Source: Bacteroidota bacterium
GTDB lineage: Bacteria > Bacteroidota > Bacteroidia > Flavobacteriales > Flavobacteriaceae
Assembly: GCA_018267095.1 (NCBI GenBank)
Contig: JAFDZC010000004.1
Coordinates: 124,001 to 188,000, forward strand
Direction of reading: 5' to 3'
Length of the DNA: 64,000 nt
Position 1 is the stretch's first letter; each line of letters starts with the position of its first letter. This document shows positions 24,005 through 33,660 of this stretch, in pieces. The notes under the pieces are model-generated. The model was not told the DNA's origin. It made no database searches and worked only from the letters and a program-made list of their open reading frames with translations. A program made the position numbers and the translations under genes.

Positions 24005-24727
24005 TTATTTTGTAAGCTGATACTCGGTTGCTTTCCAATCTTTGGCTAAATCTAAATAGAAATAATGAACGCGGTCTTCGCGATCAAAAGCACCGTCTTT
24101 ATTGGTATCGTCAAGGGCTCTGAAGTATAATCTATTTTGAGCCTCAATAACATTCCAGTCAATTACTTCTTGAAAATCGGCCGAAATCTTTGTGAAACGC
24201 TGCCCTGAAATATCACTTAAATACAAAGTTTGAATATCGTTGGTATCGATGACATTGTCTTTGTTGGTATCAGCATCGGTCAGTAAATAAACCAAAATTT
24301 GCTGTTTGATTTTATCGGCTTGTGATTTGAGATAACTAACCGATTGAATCATGACTGGTTTGTTGGTCAAAGCTTGAAGTGAATCAGATTTGACGTTTTG
24401 AAATTTTATGTTGCGCAAATATCCGGTGATTTCGTTTTCGCTGTAATTCGATATTTTAGTATTAAATCGACTACCCGATGAACCGCTTTCATAGCCTGAT
24501 TTTCCTCGGTCAGACGCACTCACTTCGCCAATCGGGAACAACAAATATTGCGTTCCTTGAAACTGTATGGGCAAATCGGCTATTTCAACTTTTGTAGTAT
24601 CGAGCTTAGGTTTTTCAATCGCTTTTGAAGGCGCCTCATAACTAACCTTCGGTGTTTCGGTTTCTTTTTTACACCCGATGGTCAGCAAACTAACTCCTGC
24701 AATTACCGTGTTCAAAATAACTTTCAT
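24005..24727 (-). CDS. lipoprotein with Asp-rich EF-hand-like loops
   Basis: This 240-residue protein has a hydrophobic leader and a good lipobox (LLTIGC, then KKETETP). Two Asp/Asn-rich loops typical of calcium-binding sites lie near the C-terminus (DADTNKDNVIDTND and DDTNKDGAFDRED). No known family beyond that. It is the third gene of a minus-strand run with the TonB receptor (33-base gap) and the M23 peptidase, so it may be a surface or outer-membrane accessory of that receptor. Its stop lies 3 bases from the convergent exporter stop. Confidence 0.75.
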   Translation of the reverse strand: MKVILNTVIAGVSLLTIGCKKETETPKVSYEAPSKAIEKPKLDTTKVEIADLPIQFQGTQYLLFPIGEVSASDRGKSGYESGSSGSRFNTKISNYSENEITGYLRNIKFQNVKSDSLQALTNKPVMIQSVSYLKSQADKIKQQILVYLLTDADTNKDNVIDTNDIQTLYLSDISGQRFTKISADFQEVIDWNVIEAQNRLYFRALDDTNKDGAFDREDRVHYFYLDLAKDWKATEYQLTK

Positions 24728-24760
24728 AACAAACTATTTAATTCAAAAGTAGCAAATAAA

Positions 24761-27244
24761 CTACAACTTAGCCGAGATTTTCAGATTGAAAACACGTGTG
24801 GTCAAATAATTCGGAATGCCGTATTGGCTTTTGGTATACACATCGCGCACCCAAGTATTGGTAATGGCATTTTGGTTGTTGAACATATTGAAAATTTCAA
24901 AACCAATCGATAAATCATTGAACTTTTTGAGCCAATGTTTTTCTGGTCGTTGGGCATTTTTCTCGGTAAAGACATAAGAGAAGCCAACATCAGCACGTCG
25001 ATAATCGCGCAGACGCGACTGATAGTTATACTGATCGGCATACGAAGGTGAACCGCCCGGTAATCCGGTATTGTAAACCAAATTCAAGTAAATTTTCACA
25101 CTGGGAATATTGGGCATATAATCTTGAAACAAAGCGGCAAATTTGAATCGCTGATCCGTCGGCCGTGCAATATCGCCTTTTCCATCGATATTTTCTTTGG
25201 TTTTCATATAACTGAAACTAAACCACGATTCAGTGCCGGGAACAAATTCTCCGTTCAGACGAACATCCAAACCTTGGGCAAACGCAGTGGCGTTGTTGTT
25301 GGCTGCATAACGAATACGCACGTTGTCAATCGTATACGGATTCACATCGTTCAAACCTTTATAGTAGGCTTCGGTCACCATTTTAAACGGTCGGCCCCAC
25401 ATCAAAAAACTGTAATCGTTACCCAAAACAATATGATAAGAAGCCTGTGCTTTTACATCGGGTTGAACTTCGCCTAACTCATTGCGCAATTCTCGATAAA
25501 ATGGCGGCTGATAATACAATCCGCCTGAAACTCTAAAAAGCATATCTTTTTCCCAGTCGGGCTTGATGGCAAACTGCGCACGCGGACTCACCACGACTTG
25601 ACTTTTTCCATGAATATCATCGCCACTCACCTGCCATTGTTGGGCTCTTAAACCAGCATTATACCATACTTGGTGATTTCCGATATTGCCTTTCATGCTC
25701 CATTGTCCGTAACCCGAAAATCGGTTGATGACTGCAAAGTTTTTAGCGCGAACATTTTGATAAGGCAACAATGGCCCAACATAAGAATTATACGGTTGGT
25801 CATTTGCCGGCGGCTCATATCCTGAAGGTAGACGCGGCGGATTAATTGAAAAACCGGCTGAATCAATAACTTCCCATTCAATCAAGCGATCGCGTATATC
25901 TTCCCGGGTATATTTAAAACCCCATTCAACTTGATGTTTCTTTTTGATATCGTGTAACCCTTTTACTTCGGCATTAACAATGAGTGCATCTAAATCATTG
26001 CGCGCGTGATTGAGTTGCGTTCCGATCGCGCGACTATACACCACATCGCCAAAAGTCTCCGAGCCTAAATTACCATCCACCTGACCCAAAGCATATTGGG
26101 CAAAAATATCAAAATACTCTTGCTCTTGGGTATGATAAGCCGACCCTATGAATTTTAGGGTAAAATTTTCATTGACGTTAAAAGTGCCTTTGTATGCTCC
26201 GAATAAAGTCTGGTATTTATCTTTTTCTTGACCTTCATAAAAAACTTGTAAAGCAATTGGCTCAGCTATGGTTCCAAAATTAGTTTGACGGGTAAGCGGT
26301 TGATAATCATACTTATTTTGCGAAATATTCCCTAAAAAGCTATGCTGCCAACGCGTATTGGGCGTATAGGTAATATAGGTTTGTGCGTCCGCAAAAGTTG
26401 GATGATAATTGGTTTGGGTTTCTTGGCTTTTAACCAGCAAACTGTTGTCGCGGTAACGAACGCCTGTAATGGCGGTCCATTTCTGATTTTTTGAAACCAA
26501 ATCAACCGATGCAGCGCCACCCAAAGAACTGGCATCAAGTGAGGCCCCGAATTTTGTTGGCCGGCGATAAGTAATATCTAAAACCGATGACAATTTATCG
26601 CCATATTTAGCTTGAAATCCACCCGCGGAAAAATCAACATTCTGAACCAAATCCGTATTGGTAAAACTCAAACCTTCTTGTTGTCCGGAACGAATCAAAA
26701 ACGGTCGATACACTTCAATTTCATTCACATACACCAAATTCTCGTCGTAATTTCCGCCGCGTACGGCATACTGTGTACTGAGCTCATTGTTAGAACTCAC
26801 ACCCGGCAATGATTTGAGTAAATTTTCAACACCGGCATTGGCTCCGGGAATTTTGCGAATAACTTGGGGTTCTAAGGTGGTAATGCCTTGCACTCGTTTT
26901 CGGTTTTTGGCTGTGATTACCACTTCGCCCATTTGTTCGGCTTTGTCATTCATCACCACGTTGAACTCATAGTCTTCATAGGGTTTGAGCTCAATAGTTG
27001 CGGTTGATTTTTTGAGTGAAATATGGGTAAAAGTGACTTGAACTTTCTTGCCGGCCGGTATTGTCAACTGATAATACCCATTGGCGTTGGTTTGTGTGCT
27101 TTTACCTTCGGCTGAAACATTGACTTGTTCAACCGGTTGTTTGTTTTCATTGAGAATGATTCCTTTGACACGAGCTGTTTGCGCTTGAGAGGCTGCACAG
27201 ACAAACAACAAAAAGAAAAATAAACGCGATATATATGTTTTCAA
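24761..27244 (-). CDS. TonB-dependent outer membrane receptor
   Basis: The 827-residue protein has a signal peptide (RLFFFLLFVCAASQAQ), an N-terminal carboxypeptidase-regulatory-like domain (~24-110: ARVKGIILNENKQPVEQVNV), a plug domain (VEQ-type start, then GVENLLKSLPGVSSNNELST and QYAVRGGNYDENLVYVNEIEV) and a C-terminal barrel ending in an aromatic-rich strand and KISAKL. It imports or binds a large ligand at the outer membrane using TonB energy. There is no adjacent SusD gene, so this is not a standard polysaccharide-utilisation pair. The M23 peptidase gene ends 6 bases upstream. Confidence 0.92.
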   Translation of the reverse strand: MKTYISRLFFFLLFVCAASQAQTARVKGIILNENKQPVEQVNVSAEGKSTQTNANGYYQLTIPAGKKVQVTFTHISLKKSTATIELKPYEDYEFNVVMNDKAEQMGEVVITAKNRKRVQGITTLEPQVIRKIPGANAGVENLLKSLPGVSSNNELSTQYAVRGGNYDENLVYVNEIEVYRPFLIRSGQQEGLSFTNTDLVQNVDFSAGGFQAKYGDKLSSVLDITYRRPTKFGASLDASSLGGAASVDLVSKNQKWTAITGVRYRDNSLLVKSQETQTNYHPTFADAQTYITYTPNTRWQHSFLGNISQNKYDYQPLTRQTNFGTIAEPIALQVFYEGQEKDKYQTLFGAYKGTFNVNENFTLKFIGSAYHTQEQEYFDIFAQYALGQVDGNLGSETFGDVVYSRAIGTQLNHARNDLDALIVNAEVKGLHDIKKKHQVEWGFKYTREDIRDRLIEWEVIDSAGFSINPPRLPSGYEPPANDQPYNSYVGPLLPYQNVRAKNFAVINRFSGYGQWSMKGNIGNHQVWYNAGLRAQQWQVSGDDIHGKSQVVVSPRAQFAIKPDWEKDMLFRVSGGLYYQPPFYRELRNELGEVQPDVKAQASYHIVLGNDYSFLMWGRPFKMVTEAYYKGLNDVNPYTIDNVRIRYAANNNATAFAQGLDVRLNGEFVPGTESWFSFSYMKTKENIDGKGDIARPTDQRFKFAALFQDYMPNIPSVKIYLNLVYNTGLPGGSPSYADQYNYQSRLRDYRRADVGFSYVFTEKNAQRPEKHWLKKFNDLSIGFEIFNMFNNQNAITNTWVRDVYTKSQYGIPNYLTTRVFNLKISAKL

Positions 27245-27250
27245 AAGAAG

Positions 27251-28942
27251 TTATTTAGTTTTTTTATTCCTGAAAAAAGTCGTCTCAAAGATAGCAGAAT
27301 TCCCGAGATTATCTGAAACGATTACTTTTAATTGGTTCTCACCCTCGATTACTTCATCATCATTGATTTCATAGGTAATTCGGTCTGATTTATTGTCGTA
27401 TTCAAACAAAACCCATTTCTCGTTGATGTAACCTTTGTAACTTTTAATCCCGGACAAATCATCGCCAATTTTGAGTGAAATTTGCTTCTGATCATCCATT
27501 TTTTTAAGCGACTTGGCATGCAACAACGCAATTTTAGGCGCTATGGTATCTGTAGCCAAAGTAAAACCACCTAAATTTTTGGTGTATGCTGTGTAGGTAT
27601 CGTCTTTTCGTTTGGTTGGATTGTATATTTTCCGGGTCCCGCTGAGTGAAGCCACAAAAGTTTTGTCTTTGTTGACCACCGTTGAATCAGTAATACTCAC
27701 TTTAAAATTGCTGTGCACCGGAACCGAATCGTCGTGAACGTTCATTACTTTGTTTTGTACCGAAAATTTAAGGTAAAAATCATCATAAAATGTTTTGGCC
27801 GGAAAAAAGACTTCCATACCGTCTTTTTCATAAATGTTGTCCGTGTTCGCTTGTAAAAAATAGGCTGTTTTTTCAGGATTGTCTTTGATTAGAACAGACT
27901 GCTGAGCATAATCAATCGGCACAAAAACCGTCACTTGATTTTGGTTGAAATCTGAAACCTGGATTTTAAAAACCTGAGAATATTCTGATTGAACCTCGAG
28001 AATTCCATTCTGAGCATCGGTCTTGATGATGCTGAGCCCGTATGGGTTTTGGGCAAATAATTTTTGATACCGCTGCTTGGTATTTCGAAATCGCTGAAAA
28101 TCAATCAAAGCGTTGACATATCGGCCTTCATCAAACGACAATTGGCTAAATTCGTATTCAAACGACGGGCTTCCGTTATTGAAAGCTTCAACTTTAAAAA
28201 CACCGTTATTGTTGTATGAAACATTGTCGTAATCGCCGCAAATAAGGCCAAAACCTATGCGCCCTTGCGCGTAAATTTTCTCAGCAATATAATTTCCATC
28301 CTTTTGTAAAGACAAATTGACCATCACCGGCTTTTGTGATTCATTGGCGATGCTGCCTTCGCCAATCGGGTAAATCATTAACCCTGAAATCAGAGGTTTT
28401 TTGGTGTCTGGCAAAAATTTGTCGAACCCAAAATAAAGTGGATTAATAATTTTCTCTGATTTAGTATCGCGGAATTCAAAATGCAAATGTGGGCCTTCAG
28501 AACCACCTGTGTTTCCGGAAAAGGCAATTGTATCGCCTTTTTTCACCGGAAGTTCACCCGGAGCCGGAAAAATCTCGACTTCAAAAGATTCGGCTTTGTA
28601 TTGCTCAGCACGAATAGCTTGCTCTAATTTGCCGTAACCTTTCTGCAAATGGCCATAGACTGTAGTATAACCATTCGGATGATCAATGTAAATGGCTTTG
28701 CCATAACCAAACGGTGAAATCTTGATCCGGGAAACATAGCCATCGGCTGAAGCAAACACCGGGAAACCTTCTTTTTGTTGCGTTTTAAAATCAAATCCGG
28801 TATGGAAATGATTCGAGCGCAATTCACCAAAATTGCCCGCGAGTTGCATGGGTAAATCCAGCGGCGGTCTAAAATAATCCTGTGGATAATTCTGAGCAAA
28901 AACAGGCGTGTAAAAAATCAAAAGTGCGAATAAATATTTCAT
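27251..28942 (-). CDS. M23 family metallopeptidase
   Basis: The 563-residue protein has a signal peptide (KYLFALLIFYTPVFAQ). The M23/LytM zinc site lies near the N-terminus: NHFHTGFDF (H and D ligands) at about 45-53 and GPHLHFEF at about 154-161, with GYTTVYGHL between them. A long C-terminal part of ~380 residues follows, rich in beta strands and without a known name to me. M23 enzymes cut peptide cross-links in peptidoglycan or act as scaffolds; the intact ligands suggest activity. It is first in the operon with the TonB receptor and lipoprotein. Confidence 0.9.
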   Translation of the reverse strand: MKYLFALLIFYTPVFAQNYPQDYFRPPLDLPMQLAGNFGELRSNHFHTGFDFKTQQKEGFPVFASADGYVSRIKISPFGYGKAIYIDHPNGYTTVYGHLQKGYGKLEQAIRAEQYKAESFEVEIFPAPGELPVKKGDTIAFSGNTGGSEGPHLHFEFRDTKSEKIINPLYFGFDKFLPDTKKPLISGLMIYPIGEGSIANESQKPVMVNLSLQKDGNYIAEKIYAQGRIGFGLICGDYDNVSYNNNGVFKVEAFNNGSPSFEYEFSQLSFDEGRYVNALIDFQRFRNTKQRYQKLFAQNPYGLSIIKTDAQNGILEVQSEYSQVFKIQVSDFNQNQVTVFVPIDYAQQSVLIKDNPEKTAYFLQANTDNIYEKDGMEVFFPAKTFYDDFYLKFSVQNKVMNVHDDSVPVHSNFKVSITDSTVVNKDKTFVASLSGTRKIYNPTKRKDDTYTAYTKNLGGFTLATDTIAPKIALLHAKSLKKMDDQKQISLKIGDDLSGIKSYKGYINEKWVLFEYDNKSDRITYEINDDEVIEGENQLKVIVSDNLGNSAIFETTFFRNKKTK

Positions 28943-29073
28943 AAAATAAAGCTTTGTGCTAAGTTAGAAAAAATCCATAAACGCATCTATATTTTAGCAT
29001 TTGCGCTAATGGCTTAACAAACAAAGATTTATCAAACCCTGAAATAGTTAGTGGTAAAATTTTATACAAAGTG

Positions 29074-29104
29074 TTGGTATAATTCAATCGGAATCTTAAC
29101 TTTG
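29074..29104 (+). promoter_or_regulatory. promoter of the zapB-like/zapA operon
   Basis: TTG (29074-29076), a 20-base spacer and TAACTTTG (29097-29104) match the Bacteroidota consensus. The start codon follows 30 bases later. Confidence 0.65.
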
Positions 29105-29133
29105 TTCGGATTAGTAATGAACCGTCGTTTAAC

Positions 29134-29424
29134 ATGAGTGAGATTGTAGAAATCATTGATAATCTTGAGAGTAAGCTGCAAAAGTTGTTGTCAAAAATGG
29201 ACCAACTCGAGCAGCAATCGACTCGCTTGAAACAAGAACTTGAAAAAACGCAAGGTATCGTTGAGAAGCAATCGCTAGAGATGAACGCACTCAAACAAAA
29301 GTGTGAATCGTTGAAAATGGCCAATTCATTACTAGGCAGTGAAGAAAATAAAAGAGATACTAAACTGAAAATAAATTCATTGATTCGAGAAATCGATTAC
29401 TGTATCGCCCAATTGGCTGATTAA
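29134..29424 (+). CDS. ZapB-like coiled-coil protein
   Basis: This 96-residue protein is almost wholly a coiled coil with regular heptads (IIDNLESKLQKLLSKMDQLE, LKQELEKTQGIVEKQSLEMN), and has no signal peptide. It is 4 bases upstream of zapA. The length, coiled coil and position match the ZapB-type partners found beside zapA in other bacteria. I infer a role in Z-ring organisation with ZapA; direct homology to ZapB is not established by inspection. Confidence 0.75.
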   Translation: MSEIVEIIDNLESKLQKLLSKMDQLEQQSTRLKQELEKTQGIVEKQSLEMNALKQKCESLKMANSLLGSEENKRDTKLKINSLIREIDYCIAQLAD

Positions 29425-29428
29425 ATTT

Positions 29429-29731
29429 ATGGATAACAAACTTAAAATCAAATTATCAATTGCCGATCGCGTCTATCCGCTGACGGTTGAACTCTCGCAA
29501 GAAGAAGGTTTGCGCAGTGCTTCAAAAAAGATTGATATGATGATCAAGCAGTTTGAAGAAAACTACGCTGTTCGAGACAAACAGGATGTTTTGGCCATGT
29601 GTGCGCTGCAATTTGCCTCTCAGTTAGAGCAAAAATTGATGGAAAATTCCATAGACGGAACCGAAACCATTGAGCGAATCAAAAATTTAAATACACGATT
29701 AGATCAATATCTCGCCAAAGGAAGCGAATAA
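29429..29731 (+). CDS. zapA: cell division protein ZapA
   Basis: The 100-residue product opens with the ZapA beta hairpin (IKLSIADRVYPLTVE), then RSASKKIDMMIKQFEENYAV and a C-terminal helix for tetramer formation. ZapA binds FtsZ and bundles protofilaments at midcell. It follows the ZapB-like gene directly, and a structured RNA lies 48 bases after its stop. Length is normal for the family. Confidence 0.9.
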   Translation: MDNKLKIKLSIADRVYPLTVELSQEEGLRSASKKIDMMIKQFEENYAVRDKQDVLAMCALQFASQLEQKLMENSIDGTETIERIKNLNTRLDQYLAKGSE

Positions 29732-29778
29732 AATTGCTTTCAGATAAAATACGTTCATAGACACAGACTAAAAATACT

Positions 29779-29940
29779 GCCTACATTAGTTCATATTTGA
29801 TAAACTCAACGCTAACAAATTCAAATGAGCGAATCATTGCTACTAGGGTATGCCTTGCACAGACTCGGAAACCTGAACAGTAAGTTAGCTCAAAACTTGT
29901 CTATACGAGTTTATACAATTACCTAATGTAGGCTTTTTTT
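29779..29940 (+). ncRNA. 6S-type regulatory RNA (6S-Flavo-like)
   Basis: The ends GCCTACATTAG (29779-29789) and CTAATGTAGGC (29923-29933) are perfectly complementary over 11 bp and enclose about 130 bases, followed by a T run (29934-29940). This is the long-range closing stem, open centre and terminator of 6S RNA, and a flavobacterial 6S class is known. The location immediately after zapA, as ssrS in enterobacteria, supports it. 6S RNA binds RNA polymerase and lowers transcription in stationary phase. The internal pairing was not computed, so the class assignment is an inference. No clear promoter is seen; the transcript may be cut from the zapA mRNA. Confidence 0.72.
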
Positions 29941-29963
29941 ATATAATTAATTTTAACTAACTA

Positions 29964-31526
29964 ATGGATATTTTAACTATACTAATCTCCGGTATTGCTG
30001 GAATTGGCGGTGGTTTCGGGGTGGCCAAAGTGCTTGAGAAGAAGAATGTCTCAAACCTGATTAAAAACGCCAAAAAAGAAGCGGCTTCAATTTTAAAGGA
30101 TGCCACACAGGAAGCAGAAAACATCAAAAAAGATAAAATGCTTCAGGCCAAAGAAAAGTTTATTGAACTCAAGGCCGAACACGAACAAGTAATTTTGGCA
30201 CGCGATAAAAAAATGGCAGAAGCCGAAAAACGTACGCGTGACAAAGAATCAATGGTTTCAAACGAATTGGCTCGATCTAAAAAATTGGCCGATGAACTCG
30301 AAGTGAAAATCAAAGAACATCAATCTAAGATTGAAATTCTTGAGAAAAAGCAACAAGAAGTTGACAGAATGCACAAAAGCCAGCTGAATCAGTTGGAAGT
30401 AATTTCTGGTTTATCAGCTGACGAGGCCAAAGAACAATTGATGGAAGGTCTCAAAACTGAGGCAAAAGCCGGAGCGATGGCCTACATTCAAGAAACCCTT
30501 GAGGAAGCTAAGCTAACCGCACAGCAGGAAGCCAAAAAAGTCATCATCAACACCATTCAACGTGTCGGAACTGAAGAAGCGGTTGAGAACTGTGTTTCTG
30601 TTTTTAATATCGAGTCTGATGATGTAAAAGGCCGAATCATCGGTCGCGAAGGTCGCAACATCCGAGCGCTTGAAGCGGCAACCGGTGTTGAAATTATTGT
30701 GGACGACACTCCTGAGGCGATTATCTTATCTTGCTTTGATCCGGTACGAAGAGAAATTGCCCGTTTGTCATTGCACAAACTCGTAACCGACGGACGTATT
30801 CACCCGGCCAGAATTGAAGAAGTGGTTGCCAAAACAACCAAACAAATCGAGGAAGAAATAGCCGAAGTTGGTAAACGCACCGTAATTGATTTGGGTATCC
30901 ACGGTTTACATCCGGAACTGATTAAAGTAGTCGGTAGAATGAAATACCGTTCATCTTACGGTCAAAACTTATTACAGCACTCACGTGAAGTTTCTAAACT
31001 CTGTGGTATTATGGCGGCCGAATTAGGGCTTAATGTAAAATTGGCCAAACGTGCCGGTCTATTACACGATATCGGAAAAGTACCTGATACCGAAAGCGAT
31101 TTACCACATGCTTTATTAGGTATGCAATGGGCGGAGAAATACGGCGAAAAAGAAGAAGTTTGCAACGCCATCGGAGCTCACCACGATGAAATTGAAATGA
31201 AATCATTGCTCTCGCCGATTGTTCAGGTTTGCGATGCTATTTCAGGAGCTCGTCCGGGTGCAAGACGCCAAGTATTGGATTCGTACATACAACGTCTTAA
31301 AGATTTAGAAGATGTTGCTTATGGATTCGGTGGTGTGAAGAATGCTTATGCGATTCAAGCAGGCCGTGAATTGCGCGTAATTGTTGAAAGTGAAAAAGTA
31401 AACGACGATCGTGCTGCGGAACTTTCGTTTGAAATTTCTCAAAAAATACAAACTGAAATGACCTATCCGGGTCAAGTAAAAATTACGGTGATTCGCGAGA
31501 CTAGAGCCGTGAATATTGCAAAATAA
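29964..31526 (+). CDS. rny: ribonuclease Y
   Basis: The 520-residue protein has one N-terminal membrane segment ([20 protein letters not shown]), a long charged coiled coil (~30-180), a KH RNA-binding domain ([17 protein letters not shown] at ~220-240) and an HD nuclease domain with the metal pair in LLHDIGK and a later His-Asp ([11 protein letters not shown]). RNase Y is a membrane-anchored endonuclease that initiates mRNA decay. It is full length. It sits downstream of the 6S-like RNA, separated by that RNA's terminator. Confidence 0.95.
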   Translation: MDILTILISGIAGIGGGFGVAKVLEKKNVSNLIKNAKKEAASILKDATQEAENIKKDKMLQAKEKFIELKAEHEQVILARDKKMAEAEKRTRDKESMVSNELARSKKLADELEVKIKEHQSKIEILEKKQQEVDRMHKSQLNQLEVISGLSADEAKEQLMEGLKTEAKAGAMAYIQETLEEAKLTAQQEAKKVIINTIQRVGTEEAVENCVSVFNIESDDVKGRIIGREGRNIRALEAATGVEIIVDDTPEAIILSCFDPVRREIARLSLHKLVTDGRIHPARIEEVVAKTTKQIEEEIAEVGKRTVIDLGIHGLHPELIKVVGRMKYRSSYGQNLLQHSREVSKLCGIMAAELGLNVKLAKRAGLLHDIGKVPDTESDLPHALLGMQWAEKYGEKEEVCNAIGAHHDEIEMKSLLSPIVQVCDAISGARPGARRQVLDSYIQRLKDLEDVAYGFGGVKNAYAIQAGRELRVIVESEKVNDDRAAELSFEISQKIQTEMTYPGQVKITVIRETRAVNIAK

Positions 31527-31544
31527 TATCGCTGCACTTCATAA

Positions 31545-31575
31545 AAAAAGCACTCTCAATGGGAGTGCTTTTTTA
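31545..31575. terminator. bidirectional terminator
   Basis: AAAAAGCACTC / GAGTGCTTTTT with loop TCAATGG or similar between the convergent rny and receiver genes. Confidence 0.85.
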
Positions 31576-31576
31576 T

Positions 31577-31984
31577 TTAGAATATTTTTTTAAGATCATC
31601 TAAAGTCATCGGTTTAAAGAAATAATCTTTGATTTGATCCTGATAATCTTTCGCCTTATTTAAATCTGAAACACTGTTAGAAGAACTGACCAAGTAAATA
31701 ATAGTCTGACCGGTAGCAGTGGTATTGGTGGTTCTGGTTTTTCGAAATTCATCCAAAAACTGCCAACCATCCATAATGGGCATATTGATATCTAACAGAA
31801 TTAAATCAGGCATATTGATGCCTAAATGGAGCTTTTCGCGAATGGTTTCAATAGCTTCTAGCCCGTTAAGATAGAAACTTGGCTTAACATCAATGTTATT
31901 GTTTTTAAATAACTTCTGGATGATAAAATGAAAAACTTTGTCATCATCAACCACAAACACGTCTTTAAATTTATTATTGCTCAT
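31577..31984 (-). CDS. single-domain response regulator
   Basis: From the ATG at 31984 (MSNNKFKDVFVVDDDK) the product is 135 residues, a lone CheY-like receiver. The acidic pocket is VVDDD, the phosphoacceptor is the Asp of LILLDINMP, and the Thr/Ser and Lys positions are in YLVSSS and DYFFKPM. There is no output domain. The start overlaps the histidine kinase stop by 11 bases, so the kinase is its likely phosphodonor, and the output would be by protein-protein contact. Confidence 0.9.
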   Translation of the reverse strand: MSNNKFKDVFVVDDDKVFHFIIQKLFKNNNIDVKPSFYLNGLEAIETIREKLHLGINMPDLILLDINMPIMDGWQFLDEFRKTRTTNTTATGQTIIYLVSSSNSVSDLNKAKDYQDQIKDYFFKPMTLDDLKKIF

Positions 31985-33494
31985 TGAAATAGATTTTAAA
32001 AGTGGTTCCTTCTCCAACGATACTTTGAACATCTACCGATCCGCCCATCGCTTCTATTTGATTTTTGGTAATAAACAAACCGATGCCTCGTGAGTCTTTA
32101 TGCTTGTGAAAAGTTTTATACATCCCAAACAATTTCTCGCCGTGTTTCTCAAGGTTAATTCCGAGTCCGTTATCGCGAATTTCTAAGACTTTTTGATTCT
32201 TGTTTGATCGCAGTGAATAACTAATAACCGGTGTTCTATCAGGGTGGGCATAACGTATAGCGTTCGAAGTAAAATTAAGAAGAATACTTTCTAGATAAGC
32301 TGGATTGAACAAAATTGTTTGGTCTTTTTTGAGCTTATTTTTAATCACAACTTTGTTAGATTTAATCTCTTCGGCCAGCACATCCAATGTTTTTCCGAGG
32401 AAACTATCCAAATTGAGATTTTCTTTTTTATGTGACAGTTCAGACTGAATTTCAACCAATTCTTTTAAATGCGCAATGGTTTGCGTGAGCGCTTTAGAAG
32501 AAGTCTTAAGATGCTTAAAGCTCTCATCGATAAAAGTTTGATCAGATTCGTCGTCAATAATGTTGAGCAACATTTCAATATTGCTTGAATGCGATCTTAA
32601 ATTGTGCGAGACAATATGGGCAAAATTGAGTAGTCGGCTGTTTTGCTTTCCGATAATACCCATGGTTTTGATCATATCTTCTTCTTTTTGCTTTTGAATG
32701 GATATGTCTGTGTGTGTTCCGATGATGCGCAGCGGATTGTTAAAAGCATCTCTTTGAATGATCTTTCCACGGCTCAAAATCCATTTATAATCACCCGATT
32801 TGGTCATAACGCGTTGCGCATTTTCATAATACGGAGTCAAATTGTCAATGTGCGCTTGAATATCGGTTAGGTAACGCTCTTTATCTTCAGGATGAACACG
32901 ATCATCCCATAAGTTGATGGAATCTATTCGATCATGTTCGTCAAACTCAAGCATTTTCATTGATTGAGACGAATAAAAAACTTTATTGGTTTTTACATCT
33001 AAATCCCAGATTCCTTCTGACGAAGCTTGAAGCGCAAACTGAAAACGCTCTTCAGAGATTTTAAGTCTGAACTCTTGTTCTTTATACAAAGTAACATCGG
33101 TTATTTTGCCATAAAAGCCAACGGTTCCATCATCATCTTCTTCAACTGTGGCAAATCCTTGATACCATCGCAGTCCTTTTTCGGGAAGTAAAACCCTAAA
33201 GTCATGTTTCCAGGCTTGCAAAGTTCTTTTAGCTACTTGCACTGAAGTCAAGAACGCTTGAAAATCTTCAGGATGAATACGGCTTTTGAGAATCTTATAG
33301 GCCGTTTCATGCTTTTCATGCTGTGAAAGTTCAAAATGCGAGATGACTGATTTACTCAAAAACGGAAAAATCATATTTCCGGTAATGTCCAAATAGAAAT
33401 GGAAAATCAAATCGGGCGAATGCATCAACAGTTTCTTATACAAACTGTCTTTTTCTTCGAGATGTTTAAATTCCGAATAATTGTAGGTTTTCAT
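31974..33494 (-). CDS. PAS-domain sensor histidine kinase (soluble)
   Basis: This 506-residue protein has no membrane segment. Two or three PAS/PAC-type regions cover residues ~20-270 (for example AFLTSVQVAKRTLQAWKHDF, RWYQGFATVEEDDDGTVGFY, YKWILSRGKIIQRDAFNNPL, IIGTHTDISIQKQKEED). The phosphoacceptor His is in AHIVSHNLRSHSSNIEML, followed by HATPase motifs NAIRYAHPD, DNGLGINLEKHG and DSRGIGLFIT. It is predicted to sense a cytoplasmic signal; the ligand is unknown. It is translationally coupled to the lone receiver downstream. Both are transcribed from a -7 box near 33504-33511. Confidence 0.9.
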   Translation of the reverse strand: MKTYNYSEFKHLEEKDSLYKKLLMHSPDLIFHFYLDITGNMIFPFLSKSVISHFELSQHEKHETAYKILKSRIHPEDFQAFLTSVQVAKRTLQAWKHDFRVLLPEKGLRWYQGFATVEEDDDGTVGFYGKITDVTLYKEQEFRLKISEERFQFALQASSEGIWDLDVKTNKVFYSSQSMKMLEFDEHDRIDSINLWDDRVHPEDKERYLTDIQAHIDNLTPYYENAQRVMTKSGDYKWILSRGKIIQRDAFNNPLRIIGTHTDISIQKQKEEDMIKTMGIIGKQNSRLLNFAHIVSHNLRSHSSNIEMLLNIIDDESDQTFIDESFKHLKTSSKALTQTIAHLKELVEIQSELSHKKENLNLDSFLGKTLDVLAEEIKSNKVVIKNKLKKDQTILFNPAYLESILLNFTSNAIRYAHPDRTPVISYSLRSNKNQKVLEIRDNGLGINLEKHGEKLFGMYKTFHKHKDSRGIGLFITKNQIEAMGGSVDVQSIVGEGTTFKIYFNEQ

Positions 33495-33503
33495 AGATCA
33501 ATA

Positions 33504-33511
33504 CAAATTTA
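33504..33511 (-). promoter_or_regulatory. -7 element of the histidine kinase operon
   Basis: TAAATTTG on the minus strand matches TAnnTTTG, 10 bases before the kinase start at 33494. The -33 side has no TTTG. Confidence 0.45.
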
Positions 33512-33660
33512 GTTGGGGCCATTTTGTATATATATTTTGTTCGTTGCGCTACAACAACGAGCCCAAACATAAATAAAAAAATCGATTAAAAGCAATTTTT
33601 ATCGATAAAATGCCTTAAAATTGTTATTTCACACTAAAAATGTAAGATTTTATCCTTAAT

